A stretch of 14,450 bases of DNA from an uncultured Rickettsiales bacterium (GTDB lineage Bacteria > Pseudomonadota > Alphaproteobacteria > Rickettsiales > UBA1997): NCBI GenBank assembly GCA_934725005.1, contig CAKVBE010000014.1:1-14450 (forward strand), given 5' to 3'. Below, piece by piece: positions 1-6,734 of this stretch. Each line of letters opens with the position of its first letter. The stretch's first letter is position 1. The notes beneath the pieces were generated by a model. It was not told where the DNA came from. It made no database searches and saw nothing but the letters and a program-made list of their open reading frames with translations. Position numbers and translations under genes: made by a program.

Positions 1-141
1 TGCTGCTCTTGATAGATTACCTTCTTCTACAACTCTACAAAAACCTTTTAATGGTTGAATTATATTAGTTCTATATAACTTTGCCACATTGTTTTCTAAT
101 GCGGATAAACCATCTAGATTTTCTTTATGTTTCTGCCTCAT
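1..141 (-). CDS. LysR-type transcriptional regulator, N-terminal part (truncated by window edge)
   Basis: Reading the minus strand from an ATG at 141-139 gives 47 codons that run off the window start. Residues about 24-47 (TNIIQPLKGFCRVVEEGNLS, then RAA) match the first helix of a LysR winged helix-turn-helix. They closely resemble residues 16-41 of the complete LysR-type protein at 4841-5818 (LNQLRGFCTTVQNN region), so the two look like paralogues. A GGAGG Shine-Dalgarno lies 12 nt upstream of the ATG (about 155-159), which supports this start. LysR proteins are DNA-binding dimers or tetramers with a C-terminal effector domain; that part is outside the window, so the ligand and targets are unknown. 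A perfect dyad about 100 bp upstream (238-256) is a candidate binding site. The family call rests on only 47 residues plus the match to the second copy. Confidence 0.72.
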   Translation of the reverse strand, partial: MRQKHKENLDGLSALENNVAKLYRTNIIQPLKGFCRVVEEGNLSRAA

Positions 142-237
142 TTTAAAACTAAGCCTCCAAAAAACAAATTTATAAAACAGTATAAAATATTATTATACTA
201 AACATACCGAGTAACTGATTACTGGCTTCTTTATTGT

Positions 238-262
238 TTGCAATTGTTAATTGCAATTTTTT
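238..262. promoter_or_regulatory. Perfect 8-bp dyad followed by T6: LysR operator candidate or terminator
   Basis: TTGCAATT-GTT-AATTGCAA is a perfect inverted repeat (238-256), followed on the plus strand by six T (257-262). As a binding site it has the interrupted dyad form (TTGC-N11-GCAA) that LysR-type regulators use. It sits about 40 bp upstream of the putative -10 of the minus-strand LysR gene. The 10-mer TTGCAATTAA recurs in the same orientation upstream of the other LysR gene (4769-4778). The T run also makes it look like an intrinsic plus-strand terminator, but no plus-strand gene precedes it, so I favour the operator reading. Confidence 0.42.
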
Positions 263-485
263 ACAAAAAAATGTTAATTTTAAGATAAAAATAAAACAAA
301 AAAAATTATTAATACAATTTGTTGTTCTTTTTTAAAACAACTTTAACAAACATATATTATAAAAGTCAAAAAGCCCATATAACACCTCTGCAACATGTTA
401 AGTTTCTTAATTTAGCACTCATTGTTTTCGAAAGTCGATTAATTATATAATTTAGTAAATAGCAAAATTAGTTCTGTAAATAGTT

Positions 486-511
486 GGTACGGGATTCGGA
501 GATCCCGTGCC
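486..511. other. GC-rich hairpin in AT-rich spacer
   Basis: GGTACGGGAT and ATCCCGTGCC form a 10-bp stem (one G-T pair) around the loop TCGGAG. It stands out from the surrounding sequence, which is mostly A/T. It lies about 95 bp downstream of radC read on the minus strand, but neither side has a T tract, so it is a poor intrinsic terminator. Read on the minus strand it resembles a tRNA T-arm with two extra bases, but no other tRNA arms are present. Confidence 0.45.
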
Positions 512-605
512 TCGCAGATTCTTAATCCACATCAATGATGTAAAAGGCTTTGCTGTTTATTACTTCTCTAGATCCTTTCTATCTTGAGATATGATGTTGG
601 CTCGT

Positions 606-1331
606 TTAGTATCGTCCCAATATTTTATTTCTATATTTTACTGCTTTTTCTTTATCTAAGAGACCATTTCTCGACATACTAAAACTTTTCCCATTTGAAA
701 CGATTATGTGATCTATTAATCTCATATCAAGCATTTTTAATAATTCTTGAAGATTAATCGTTAAATCTATGTCACCAACAGATGGATTTGGATCACCTGA
801 TGGATGATTATGTGTTAAAATAATATTATGACATGAATATTGTGTAGCTTTTGATACTAAAATATTTTTGTATAATTTAACTTCTGTCGCATTTCCGCTA
901 CCCAAAAATTCTTCTTTTTTTAACTCAAGTTTTGAATTTAAGAATAGAACCTTAATTTTTTCAACGTTTTCATTTCCTATAATTGACACACAATATTTTT
1001 CTATACTACTCAGATTGTCCAGTTTTATAATTTTATTTGTAATTTTGCTCTTTAGTATTCGATTAACTATTTCTTTCACACATTTTATGCTAACAGCATT
1101 TGCCAATCCAACATTATTAAATGTTTTTAGTTCAGAAATATTCGTATCAAATAAATCAGATAAATTTTTATATTGATTTAAGAGCTGCTTAGCCATGGTT
1201 CTCGTATCCTTTCTTGCATTTGATGCGAACAGAACCATCTCTAATAGTTCATAATCATCTAGTGCCTCAGGAGAAATTAAAAATTTTTCTCTCAACCTTT
1301 GTCTATGACCAACTCTTAAATCTTTTAGCAT
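606..1331 (-). CDS. radC: RadC family JAB-domain protein
   Basis: This 241-residue protein has the usual RadC (UPF0758) layout. An N-terminal helical segment of about 80 residues contains the typical LLEMVLF stretch, and a JAB/MPN metalloprotease-like domain follows. The JAMM zinc signature is complete: H174-N-H176-P-S-G-D180 followed by D187 (HNHPSGDPNPSVGDID). The upstream FLGSGNATE segment is also typical of the family. RadC was once thought to act in DNA repair; its real role is unsettled, although JAMM proteins are usually metal-dependent peptidases or isopeptidases. The length is normal. The ATG at 1331-1329 follows the map stop by only 9 bp and has no good Shine-Dalgarno of its own, so it is probably translated from a map-radC transcript. 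It ends with TAA; no clear terminator follows. Confidence 0.93.
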   Translation of the reverse strand: MLKDLRVGHRQRLREKFLISPEALDDYELLEMVLFASNARKDTRTMAKQLLNQYKNLSDLFDTNISELKTFNNVGLANAVSIKCVKEIVNRILKSKITNKIIKLDNLSSIEKYCVSIIGNENVEKIKVLFLNSKLELKKEEFLGSGNATEVKLYKNILVSKATQYSCHNIILTHNHPSGDPNPSVGDIDLTINLQELLKMLDMRLIDHIIVSNGKSFSMSRNGLLDKEKAVKYRNKILGRY

Positions 1332-1340
1332 GATTATATA

Positions 1341-2093
1341 CTATAAAGTAAATATTTCACAACCATCTTTCGTTACACCCATAGTGTGTTCATACTGAGC
1401 TGATAAGCTTTTATCTTTTGTTGTTGTTGTCCAACCGTCTAACTTGCTTATAAGTACTCGCCAATCACCAGTATTAACCATTGGTTCAATCGTAAATACC
1501 ATTCCTTCCTTTATTTCAGGTCCTTGTCCTCTTCTTCCAAAATGTGGTACATTTGGTTCATCATGAAATACTTTTCCGGTTCCATGTCCACAAAAATCTC
1601 TAACCACAGAATATCCTTGTGCCTCAACATATTTCTGAATTGCAAAACCTATATCACCTATAGTATTTCCAATTTTTACTTCTTTTATTCCGATTTCTAG
1701 CGCTTCCTTTGTAACATCACATAATCTTTTCGCTTTTATAGATGGTTTTCCGACAAAATACATTCTACTCGTATCACCATAATATCCATCTAGTATAACT
1801 GTAATATCTATGTTCAGTATATCGCCATCCTTTAATATTTTTGCATAACTTGGTATTCCATGACATACAACATGATTTACAGATATGCATGTTGATTTTG
1901 GGAATCCGTTATAATTTAGTGGCGCAGGCACGGCGCCATGTTCTATTATGTATTTATGGCATAAGTCATCAAGATAACCAGTAGATACACCAACCTCCAC
2001 AAATGGTTCTATATAATCCAACACATTCTTTGCTAATTTTCCAGCTTTTCTTAACCCAATAAAATCTGCTTCGCTATAAATCTTTATTGTCAT
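1341..2093 (-). CDS. map: Methionine aminopeptidase, type I
   Basis: The enzyme removes the initiator Met from nascent proteins when the second residue is small; it is a cytosolic dinuclear-metal hydrolase. The 250-residue length and pita-bread fold signatures fit type I. All five metal ligands are visible: D96 (NIDIT), D107 (GDTSR), H170 (GHGTG), E203 (TIEPM) and E235 (QYEHT). The substrate-contacting H78 (VVCHG) is also present. There is no N-terminal zinc-finger extension. The start at 2093 gives a normal N-terminus (KIYSEADFIGLRKAGKL). It is the first gene of a minus-strand pair with radC (9-bp gap) and is divergent from aspS. A reasonable promoter lies at 2125-2152. Confidence 0.96.
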   Translation of the reverse strand: MTIKIYSEADFIGLRKAGKLAKNVLDYIEPFVEVGVSTGYLDDLCHKYIIEHGAVPAPLNYNGFPKSTCISVNHVVCHGIPSYAKILKDGDILNIDITVILDGYYGDTSRMYFVGKPSIKAKRLCDVTKEALEIGIKEVKIGNTIGDIGFAIQKYVEAQGYSVVRDFCGHGTGKVFHDEPNVPHFGRRGQGPEIKEGMVFTIEPMVNTGDWRVLISKLDGWTTTTKDKSLSAQYEHTMGVTKDGCEIFTL

Positions 2094-2124
2094 TCTAATA
2101 TCTTAATTCCATTAGTACTTAGTA

Positions 2125-2152
2125 AATATACATGTATTTATATTTTTTTCAA
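2125..2152 (-). promoter_or_regulatory. Putative sigma-70 promoter for map-radC
   Basis: On the minus strand TTGAAA (2152-2147) and TATATT (2130-2125) are separated by 16 bp, ending about 32 bp before the map start codon. The match is good, but such hexamers are frequent in AT-rich DNA. Confidence 0.45.
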
Positions 2153-2190
2153 TAAAATAAGTTGTTTATTTAAGCAAAATTTATCTTTAA

Positions 2191-2219
2191 AATTTCAGTA
2201 TGATATAATCTTTTTACAA
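2191..2219 (+). promoter_or_regulatory. Putative promoter for aspS leader
   Basis: A perfect -10 TATAAT (2214-2219) lies 17 bp after a weak -35 TTATCT (2191-2196). A transcript starting near 2226 would have a leader of about 270 nt, a usual length for a T-box leader. The first bases would form the hairpin 2221-2244 (GTGCTGGATT pairing with AATCTAACAC, one mismatch). Confidence 0.42.
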
Positions 2220-2320
2220 AGTGCTGGATTTACAAATCTAACACATTACAAAACACGAAATTTGAAAATTAATTTATTAAATATTTTCTTGATTTATTCT
2301 GAAGCTAAAATAAATTTTTG

Positions 2321-2477
2321 TACAGATGCGATGATCCTATGACAAAGGGGAGCAAAAGGAAGAAAAGATATAATCCTAGTAGAACCTTTCGGGCAAGCCC
2401 GTTACAGCTTATAATGAGTGAATTGGTATATTCAATTTCTAAAGCAAGGTGGCACCACGAGCGAAATCTCGTCCTTG
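2321..2477 (+). promoter_or_regulatory. T-box riboswitch-like leader of aspS
   Basis: The core is an antiterminator-type helix: CAAGG (2445-2449), a 7-nt bulge TGGCACC (2450-2456), ACGAG (2457-2461), the loop CGAAAT, CTCGT (2468-2472) and CCTTG (2473-2477). This is the T-box architecture, with the UGGN bulge that pairs with the tRNA acceptor end. The variable base is C, which matches discriminator G73 of tRNA-Asp and tRNA-Asn, as expected for aspS. Upstream are the typical CCCGTTA (2398-2404) and a stem III (AATTG 2421-2425 with CAATT 2433-2437). A small candidate stem I pairs TGC (2327-2329) with GCA (2352-2354) and CCT with AGG, placing GAC (an Asp codon, 2341-2343) in its loop; this part is uncertain. 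T-boxes sense uncharged tRNA. No competing terminator and no Shine-Dalgarno follow, so the output step is unclear. Confidence 0.85.
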
Positions 2478-2494
2478 TAAATTAATTAAAAATT

Positions 2495-4312
2495 ATGAGT
2501 ATTATGCTAAGAACACATAGATGTGATGAGTTAAACAAAAGCAACCTAGGTCAAAAAGTAAGACTTGGTGGTTGGATTAATTCTATAAGAGATCATGGAA
2601 GTTTGATTTTTATTGATCTTAGGGATAATTATGGTATTACACAGTGTGTAATAGATAGTGAAAAAAATAAGGATTTATTAGAACTTGCTTCTAAATTAAA
2701 GCTAGAATATGTATTATTCGTTGATGGTACTGTTGTAGCAAGAGATGAAAATACAATAAATTATGATATATCTACAGGTGAAATAGAAATTGATATAGAA
2801 AATATTGAAATTGAAAGTACATCAGAACAAATTCCTATGCAGGTTGCTGATGAAACAGCAAATTATCCTGATGATTTAAGGTTTAAATATAGATATTTAG
2901 ACTTGAGAACAAAGAAAATGCACAGAAATATTCATTTAAGATCTGATGTTATAAGATTTTTAAGAGAACAAATGTGGGAACAGGATTTTAGAGAATTTCA
3001 AACACCGATTTTGACAGTTTCTTCACCAGAAGGAGCAAGAGATTTTTTAGTTCCAAGTAGAATACATCCAGGAAAATTTTATGCTTTGCCACAAGCACCA
3101 CAACAATTTAAGCAATTGTTAATGGTCGGTGGATTTGATAAATATTTCCAGATAGCACCATGCTTTAGAGATGAAGGAACAAGAGCTGATAGAGTTTTAG
3201 AATTTTATCAATTAGATATGGAAATGAGCTTTGTTGAGCAAGAAGATATTTTCAATATAATGGAAAAAGTTATGTATAATATGTTCACAAAGTTTTCAAA
3301 TAGAAAAGTTTCAGAACCACATTTTGTACACATACCATTTAGGGAATCGATGCTAAAATATGGTACAGATAAGCCAGATTTGAGAAATCCATTAATAATA
3401 GCTGATGTGACAGAAATATTTAAAGGTTCAGATTTTTCTGTTTTTGCAAAGGCAATTGAAAATAAAGCCGTAGTTAGAGCAATTCCCGCAACAAATGTTG
3501 TTGAAAAACCTAGAAGCTTTTTTGATAAAATGGTTGATTTTGCTATTTCAGAAGGAGCAAAAGGACTTGGTTATATAGTATTCGATAAAGATGGAAATGC
3601 AAAAGGACCTGTTGCAAAATTCTTAGATGAGGGAAGAATTAATAAAATTAAAGAAACAGTAAAATTGAATAATGGTGATGCTGTATTCTTCTCTTGTGCG
3701 CAAGAAAATGAAGCCGCAAAATTAGCTGGAAAAGTAAGAATCAAATTAGGTCAAGAATTAGATTTAATAAATAAAGAGGAATATAAATTCTGTTGGATAG
3801 TTGATTTTCCATTATTTGAAATTAACGAAGAAACTGGAAAATTAGATTTTGCACATAATCCATTTTCATTACCAAAAGGTGGTATAAAAGCATTTGACAC
3901 TGATGATTTATTAAGCATAACATGCAATCAATTCGATTGTGTATGTAACGGTTACGAGATATGTAGCGGTGCCATCAGAAACCATAAACCAGAAATAATG
4001 TATAAATCATTTAGTCTTGTAGGTTACTCAAAAGAGGTAGTTGATCAAAGATTTAGTGGTATGATTAATGCATTCAAGTTTGGTGCTCCTCCTCACGGTG
4101 GTTGTGCATTTGGTATTGATAGATTAATTATGTTATTATTAGATGAAGCAAATTTAAGAGAGGTTATAGCATTTCCACCAAACGGAAAAGGTATGGACCT
4201 AATGATGGGCGCACCATCTTATGTCGAACCTGAACAATTAAGAGAATTAAATATTGAGCTTTCAAAAAAAGCAAAAGATTTAATGGAAAAAGAAATTAAT
4301 AAAAAAGATTAA
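2495..4312 (+). CDS. aspS: Aspartyl-tRNA synthetase (probably non-discriminating)
   Basis: This class IIb enzyme charges tRNA with aspartate in the cytosol. At 605 residues it has the full bacterial layout: an OB-fold anticodon domain (about 1-115), a catalytic core, the bacterial GAD insertion (about 300-420) and a C-terminal extension. Visible are the flexible-loop segment [13 protein letters not shown] (198-210), motif 2 [10 protein letters not shown] (224-233) and motif 3 GIDRLIMLL (540-548). His34 in IRDHG corresponds to the residue associated with non-discriminating AspRS, which also makes Asp-tRNA-Asn for amidation; this is inferred. The sequence is alphaproteobacterial in type. Two starts are possible, 2495 or the in-frame ATG at 2504; the second gives MLRTHRC and aligns better with relatives. 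Neither has a Shine-Dalgarno. It is preceded by a T-box and followed by a terminator. Confidence 0.97.
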   Translation: MSIMLRTHRCDELNKSNLGQKVRLGGWINSIRDHGSLIFIDLRDNYGITQCVIDSEKNKDLLELASKLKLEYVLFVDGTVVARDENTINYDISTGEIEIDIENIEIESTSEQIPMQVADETANYPDDLRFKYRYLDLRTKKMHRNIHLRSDVIRFLREQMWEQDFREFQTPILTVSSPEGARDFLVPSRIHPGKFYALPQAPQQFKQLLMVGGFDKYFQIAPCFRDEGTRADRVLEFYQLDMEMSFVEQEDIFNIMEKVMYNMFTKFSNRKVSEPHFVHIPFRESMLKYGTDKPDLRNPLIIADVTEIFKGSDFSVFAKAIENKAVVRAIPATNVVEKPRSFFDKMVDFAISEGAKGLGYIVFDKDGNAKGPVAKFLDEGRINKIKETVKLNNGDAVFFSCAQENEAAKLAGKVRIKLGQELDLINKEEYKFCWIVDFPLFEINEETGKLDFAHNPFSLPKGGIKAFDTDDLLSITCNQFDCVCNGYEICSGAIRNHKPEIMYKSFSLVGYSKEVVDQRFSGMINAFKFGAPPHGGCAFGIDRLIMLLLDEANLREVIAFPPNGKGMDLMMGAPSYVEPEQLRELNIELSKKAKDLMEKEINKKD

Positions 4313-4323
4313 ACAATTAGAAT

Positions 4324-4364
4324 TGTGTTCAGTTATATACTGAACACATATTTATTTGATTTTT
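4324..4364 (+). terminator. Intrinsic terminator of aspS
   Basis: A perfect 10-bp stem, TGTGTTCAGT (4324-4333) and ACTGAACACA (4339-4348), encloses the loop TATAT and is followed by a T-rich tail to 4364. It begins 11 bp after the aspS stop codon. Confidence 0.85.
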
Positions 4365-4572
4365 ACACATTTAACATATGTGTTATAGACATTTTTTCAT
4401 AGATAATTAAAAAAACTATCGTTAATTCTTTCCCATTCCTAAGAAGAAACGTCAACAAAGTTGACAAACAGGAGCTTAGATAATATAAGATTGGACTTGT
4501 TTTAAAATTCATAAATAAATTATTACAGATCTTGAACTTATATTCAAATGTTTTAAAACTATAAGTGCATAT

Positions 4573-4643
4573 GGCTTCTTGGATGTTATCAAATGCAATG
4601 AATAGCATATAAACAGAGGACACATATATTTTCCCAAGAAGCC
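4573..4643. repeat. Long-range inverted repeat (10-bp perfect arms)
   Basis: GGCTTCTTGG (4573-4582) is perfectly complementary to CCAAGAAGCC (4634-4643), and flanking ATAT bases on each side extend the symmetry imperfectly. The 51-nt loop includes ATGC (4593-4596) and GCAT (4605-4608), which can pair as an inner stem. Candidate structured RNA; no family recognised. Confidence 0.5.
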
Positions 4644-4768
4644 TTCCATATTAATTTACTGACTTCCTAACAGTCTCCCATACTAATACACCGCTTTTTT
4701 ACGGTGCTTTCATTACTTATCTCCATAAGCGTGAGTTATGTTTGCTCACAGTATTATATGATTTACTA

Positions 4769-4814
4769 TTGCAATTAAAAAGCAAATTAATAATATGTCA
4801 TAAATGTTATTAAT
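4769..4814 (+). promoter_or_regulatory. Candidate LysR operator region with two dyads
   Basis: TTGC-N9-GCAA (4769-4785) is directly followed by ATTAATAA (4786-4793) paired with TTATTAAT (4807-4814). The 10-mer TTGCAATTAA (4769-4778) is identical to the one in the dyad upstream of the other LysR gene, in the same orientation toward its gene. The spacing of about 30-70 bp before the start codon suits autoregulation by a LysR-type protein. Confidence 0.4.
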
Positions 4815-4840
4815 TTTATCTTAAAAGGACATAATAAACC

Positions 4841-5818
4841 ATGAACAACAACGAATCAAAAAATACAGATATTTATTTCTATTATAAAAAAGACAGACTT
4901 AATCAATTAAGAGGTTTTTGTACAACAGTACAAAATAATTGTATCGCGAAAGAAGCAGCAAAAAAACTTGGTATAGAACCAGCTGCGGTTAGTAAACAAA
5001 TACAAGCATTAGAAAGAGATATAGGTATAACACTAATTGATAGAACAAAAAGTACTAGAATTTCACTTACAGAAGAAGGTAAAAAATTTTACGAATCTGC
5101 TGTTATTTGTCTCCAACAAATTGACGATTTATTTAAGAATTACAATAAAAATTTGAAAGACGAAGAGGAAAAGAAATTAATAATTGGTACCAACTCATTT
5201 ATTTTAAATAAAATTGTTAGTACTTTGACTAGATTTAAAAAAGACTATAATGAAGTTAAAATAAAAATTGTATTTTTTGATAATGAAACTTCATTAAAAT
5301 CCGTTGCTGATAAACAAATTGACATTTTCATATCTAGTATGGAGAAAAACGAAAAATTAGACAACCAACTAGATTTTATAGAATTAGTTGATTATACACC
5401 ATATTGGATACTTTGGAAAGGTCATCCTTTAGAAAATAAAAAAGTATTAACAAAAGAAGATATTCTGAATACAACAATGTGTTTTGACAAAAACAATATA
5501 TCTTTGGAATCACTAAGAGTTTTTTTAAAAACTTATGATATGAAAACTTTGATTGATATTAGTAATGCTAGTGTTGATACTTACAAAACCCTAATTAAAA
5601 ACAAATTTGGAATTACTTTAATTTTTGATGCCTTTTTGACAGAAGAAGATAGTAAGTATTTTGTTTTTAAAAATGCTACAAATTTATTTCCTTCTGGTAA
5701 GTACGGTTGTTTTGTAAACAAATTTTGCAAAAGCATTACAAAAAAGTTTATTAACTACTTAATTGAAGACAGTAAAAAAACATTCAATTGTGATTTTATA
5801 ATTAAAAACCATCAATAA
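4841..5818 (+). CDS. LysR-type transcriptional regulator
   Basis: This 325-residue protein has the length and order of a LysR regulator. An N-terminal winged helix-turn-helix spans about 19-80 (FCTTVQNN, KEAAKKLGIEPAAVSKQIQA, LERDIGITLIDR), then a linker helix and an effector-binding periplasmic-binding-protein-like domain from about 110. The HTH is well conserved; the effector domain is diverged and Lys/Asn-rich, so I cannot name a ligand. An unusually long N-terminal tail of about 18 residues precedes the HTH. The ATG follows an AAAAGGA Shine-Dalgarno 11 nt upstream. The 3' end overlaps by 17 bp the convergent gene at 5802-6734. No obvious target gene is adjacent except possibly its own promoter (dyads 4769-4814). 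It is paralogous to the partial gene at 1-141. Confidence 0.88.
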   Translation: MNNNESKNTDIYFYYKKDRLNQLRGFCTTVQNNCIAKEAAKKLGIEPAAVSKQIQALERDIGITLIDRTKSTRISLTEEGKKFYESAVICLQQIDDLFKNYNKNLKDEEEKKLIIGTNSFILNKIVSTLTRFKKDYNEVKIKIVFFDNETSLKSVADKQIDIFISSMEKNEKLDNQLDFIELVDYTPYWILWKGHPLENKKVLTKEDILNTTMCFDKNNISLESLRVFLKTYDMKTLIDISNASVDTYKTLIKNKFGITLIFDAFLTEEDSKYFVFKNATNLFPSGKYGCFVNKFCKSITKKFINYLIEDSKKTFNCDFIIKNHQ

Positions 5819-6734
5819 TGGTTATCTGCTCATATTTTAAAAGCCCTTGTAAACCACAATTTAAGTAAGATTGTCCCACTTTATTATGCACAAAGTGTTT
5901 TCCTTTATATATTAAAAAATGTGGTTGTGTTTTTCCATGATAGTATATATTCAAATTATTGTTTGTATCAGTGGAACTTAAAATAATTGCAGGTATTGTT
6001 TCGTCCATTAAATATTTTTTACTCTGTTGAATAAATAAATCTTTATATTTTGGAGTTTCTCCCCTTTTATCAAGCCTATTATAAAACGATTCTGCTTCAT
6101 ATGTATAGCATCTATCAACAGAAGAACAATTTTCATCATGGATCATTTTAAAAAAAAGTTCTTCTATTTTTTTATACTCTGGTTGGTTATACCAGTACCC
6201 ATAGCAAATATATTCCAATTTTGGTGTATTATCTGTTTCTTCAAAAATAGTTGTTATATCATCTCCTATATAAAAATCTTTTGTAAGAACTTTTTCATCA
6301 GAAAATAAATTAAAAGCATCTATATTATCTTTAAACCAATCCTTACCTTCTTGCTTACCTTCTTTATAAGATATTTCTTCAAATTGTTTTCTTATTTCTA
6401 AAGGTATTAACTCTTCTTGATCTATATTGTGTTCATCAAAATATTTTGCACAATGTCTGTAATAGAACATGTGTCTATTTAATGTATCACCCAAAAATAA
6501 ACTTAATTTATTAACTTTGAATTTTTCTGGTTTACCATAAATATTCCAAATAATTTCTTTACCTTTTATTAATCTTTTTAAATCCAATACTATTTTTTTT
6601 AGGTTATCTCCAATGTAATAATCTTTTTCTAGACTAACCAATAAATACAGATTAACATTATCTATATTGCTATTGTAAAGTTCATGCAAAATTTTATCTA
6701 AATTTAAATATTGAAAGTTTGTATTCGTGCCCAT
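5802..6734 (-). CDS. Hypothetical protein of 310 residues, family not recognised
   Basis: The open frame is long and the protein looks soluble, with no signal peptide or membrane segment, and is rich in Tyr, Lys, Asp and Glu. I do not recognise a family. Two segments resemble each other: DYYIGDNLKKIV (38-49) and DFYIGDDITTIF (153-164), hinting at an internal duplication of a small unit. A charged stretch (KEGKQEGKDWFKDN, 124-137) separates the halves. The C-terminal part (IYYHGKTQPHFLIYKGKHF) looks like beta strands. The ATG at 6734-6732 lacks a clear Shine-Dalgarno. It stands alone on its strand and overlaps the end of the LysR gene tail to tail by 17 bp, so the two transcripts would be antisense at their 3' ends. 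No catalytic motif is evident. Confidence 0.8.
   Translation of the reverse strand: MGTNTNFQYLNLDKILHELYNSNIDNVNLYLLVSLEKDYYIGDNLKKIVLDLKRLIKGKEIIWNIYGKPEKFKVNKLSLFLGDTLNRHMFYYRHCAKYFDEHNIDQEELIPLEIRKQFEEISYKEGKQEGKDWFKDNIDAFNLFSDEKVLTKDFYIGDDITTIFEETDNTPKLEYICYGYWYNQPEYKKIEELFFKMIHDENCSSVDRCYTYEAESFYNRLDKRGETPKYKDLFIQQSKKYLMDETIPAIILSSTDTNNNLNIYYHGKTQPHFLIYKGKHFVHNKVGQSYLNCGLQGLLKYEQITIIDGF

Larger units (their letters stand above)
142..605. other. Gene-poor intergenic region with hairpins
   Basis: No convincing gene is visible in this 464-bp stretch between the LysR start and the end of radC. It is mostly A/T. It holds a dyad at 238-256, an isolated GC-rich hairpin at 486-511 and a short dyad ACATC-AAT-GATGT at 529-541. 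A TATAAT hexamer read on the minus strand at 197-192 could be the -10 of the LysR gene at 1-141, but I see no good -35. The part from about 486 to 605 has visibly more G and C than the rest, which suggests a structured RNA or an eroded repeat. Confidence 0.6.
4365..4840. other. Intergenic region rich in inverted repeats; possible small RNA
   Basis: No gene is supported here. Several dyads occur: GTCAAC-AAA-GTTGAC (4451-4465); a long-range 10-bp pair GGCTTCTTGG (4573-4582) with CCAAGAAGCC (4634-4643) enclosing a smaller ATGC/GCAT stem; CACCG/CGGTG around a T run (4689-4706); and GTGAG/CTCAC (4731-4749). This density of stems and a somewhat higher GC content suggest a transcribed structured RNA or a decayed mobile element, but I recognise neither. 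The final part (4769-4840) is the LysR upstream region. Confidence 0.5.

Noticed and set aside
238..262. Intrinsic terminator on the plus strand
   Set aside because: The stem and T6 fit a terminator, but there is no plus-strand gene before it. The shared 10-mer with the other LysR upstream region makes a binding site more plausible; kept only as an alternative.
486..515. tRNA or tmRNA acceptor end on the minus strand
   Set aside because: The T-arm-like stem has an 18-nt core instead of 17 with a canonical TTCGAAT loop, and no acceptor, D or anticodon arms can be built around it.
868..1176. 102-codon plus-strand open frame inside radC
   Set aside because: It is antisense to the JAMM region of radC, which is clearly the real gene, and is a hydrophobic artefact of AT-rich sequence.
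2221..2244. Attenuator or terminator hairpin early in the aspS leader
   Set aside because: A good stem exists but no T tract follows, so it was kept only as a possible 5' stem of the transcript.
4363..4623. 86-codon open frame on the minus strand
   Set aside because: It covers the aspS terminator tail and several intergenic stems, has no ribosome site, and its product has no family features. It looks like chance in AT-rich DNA.
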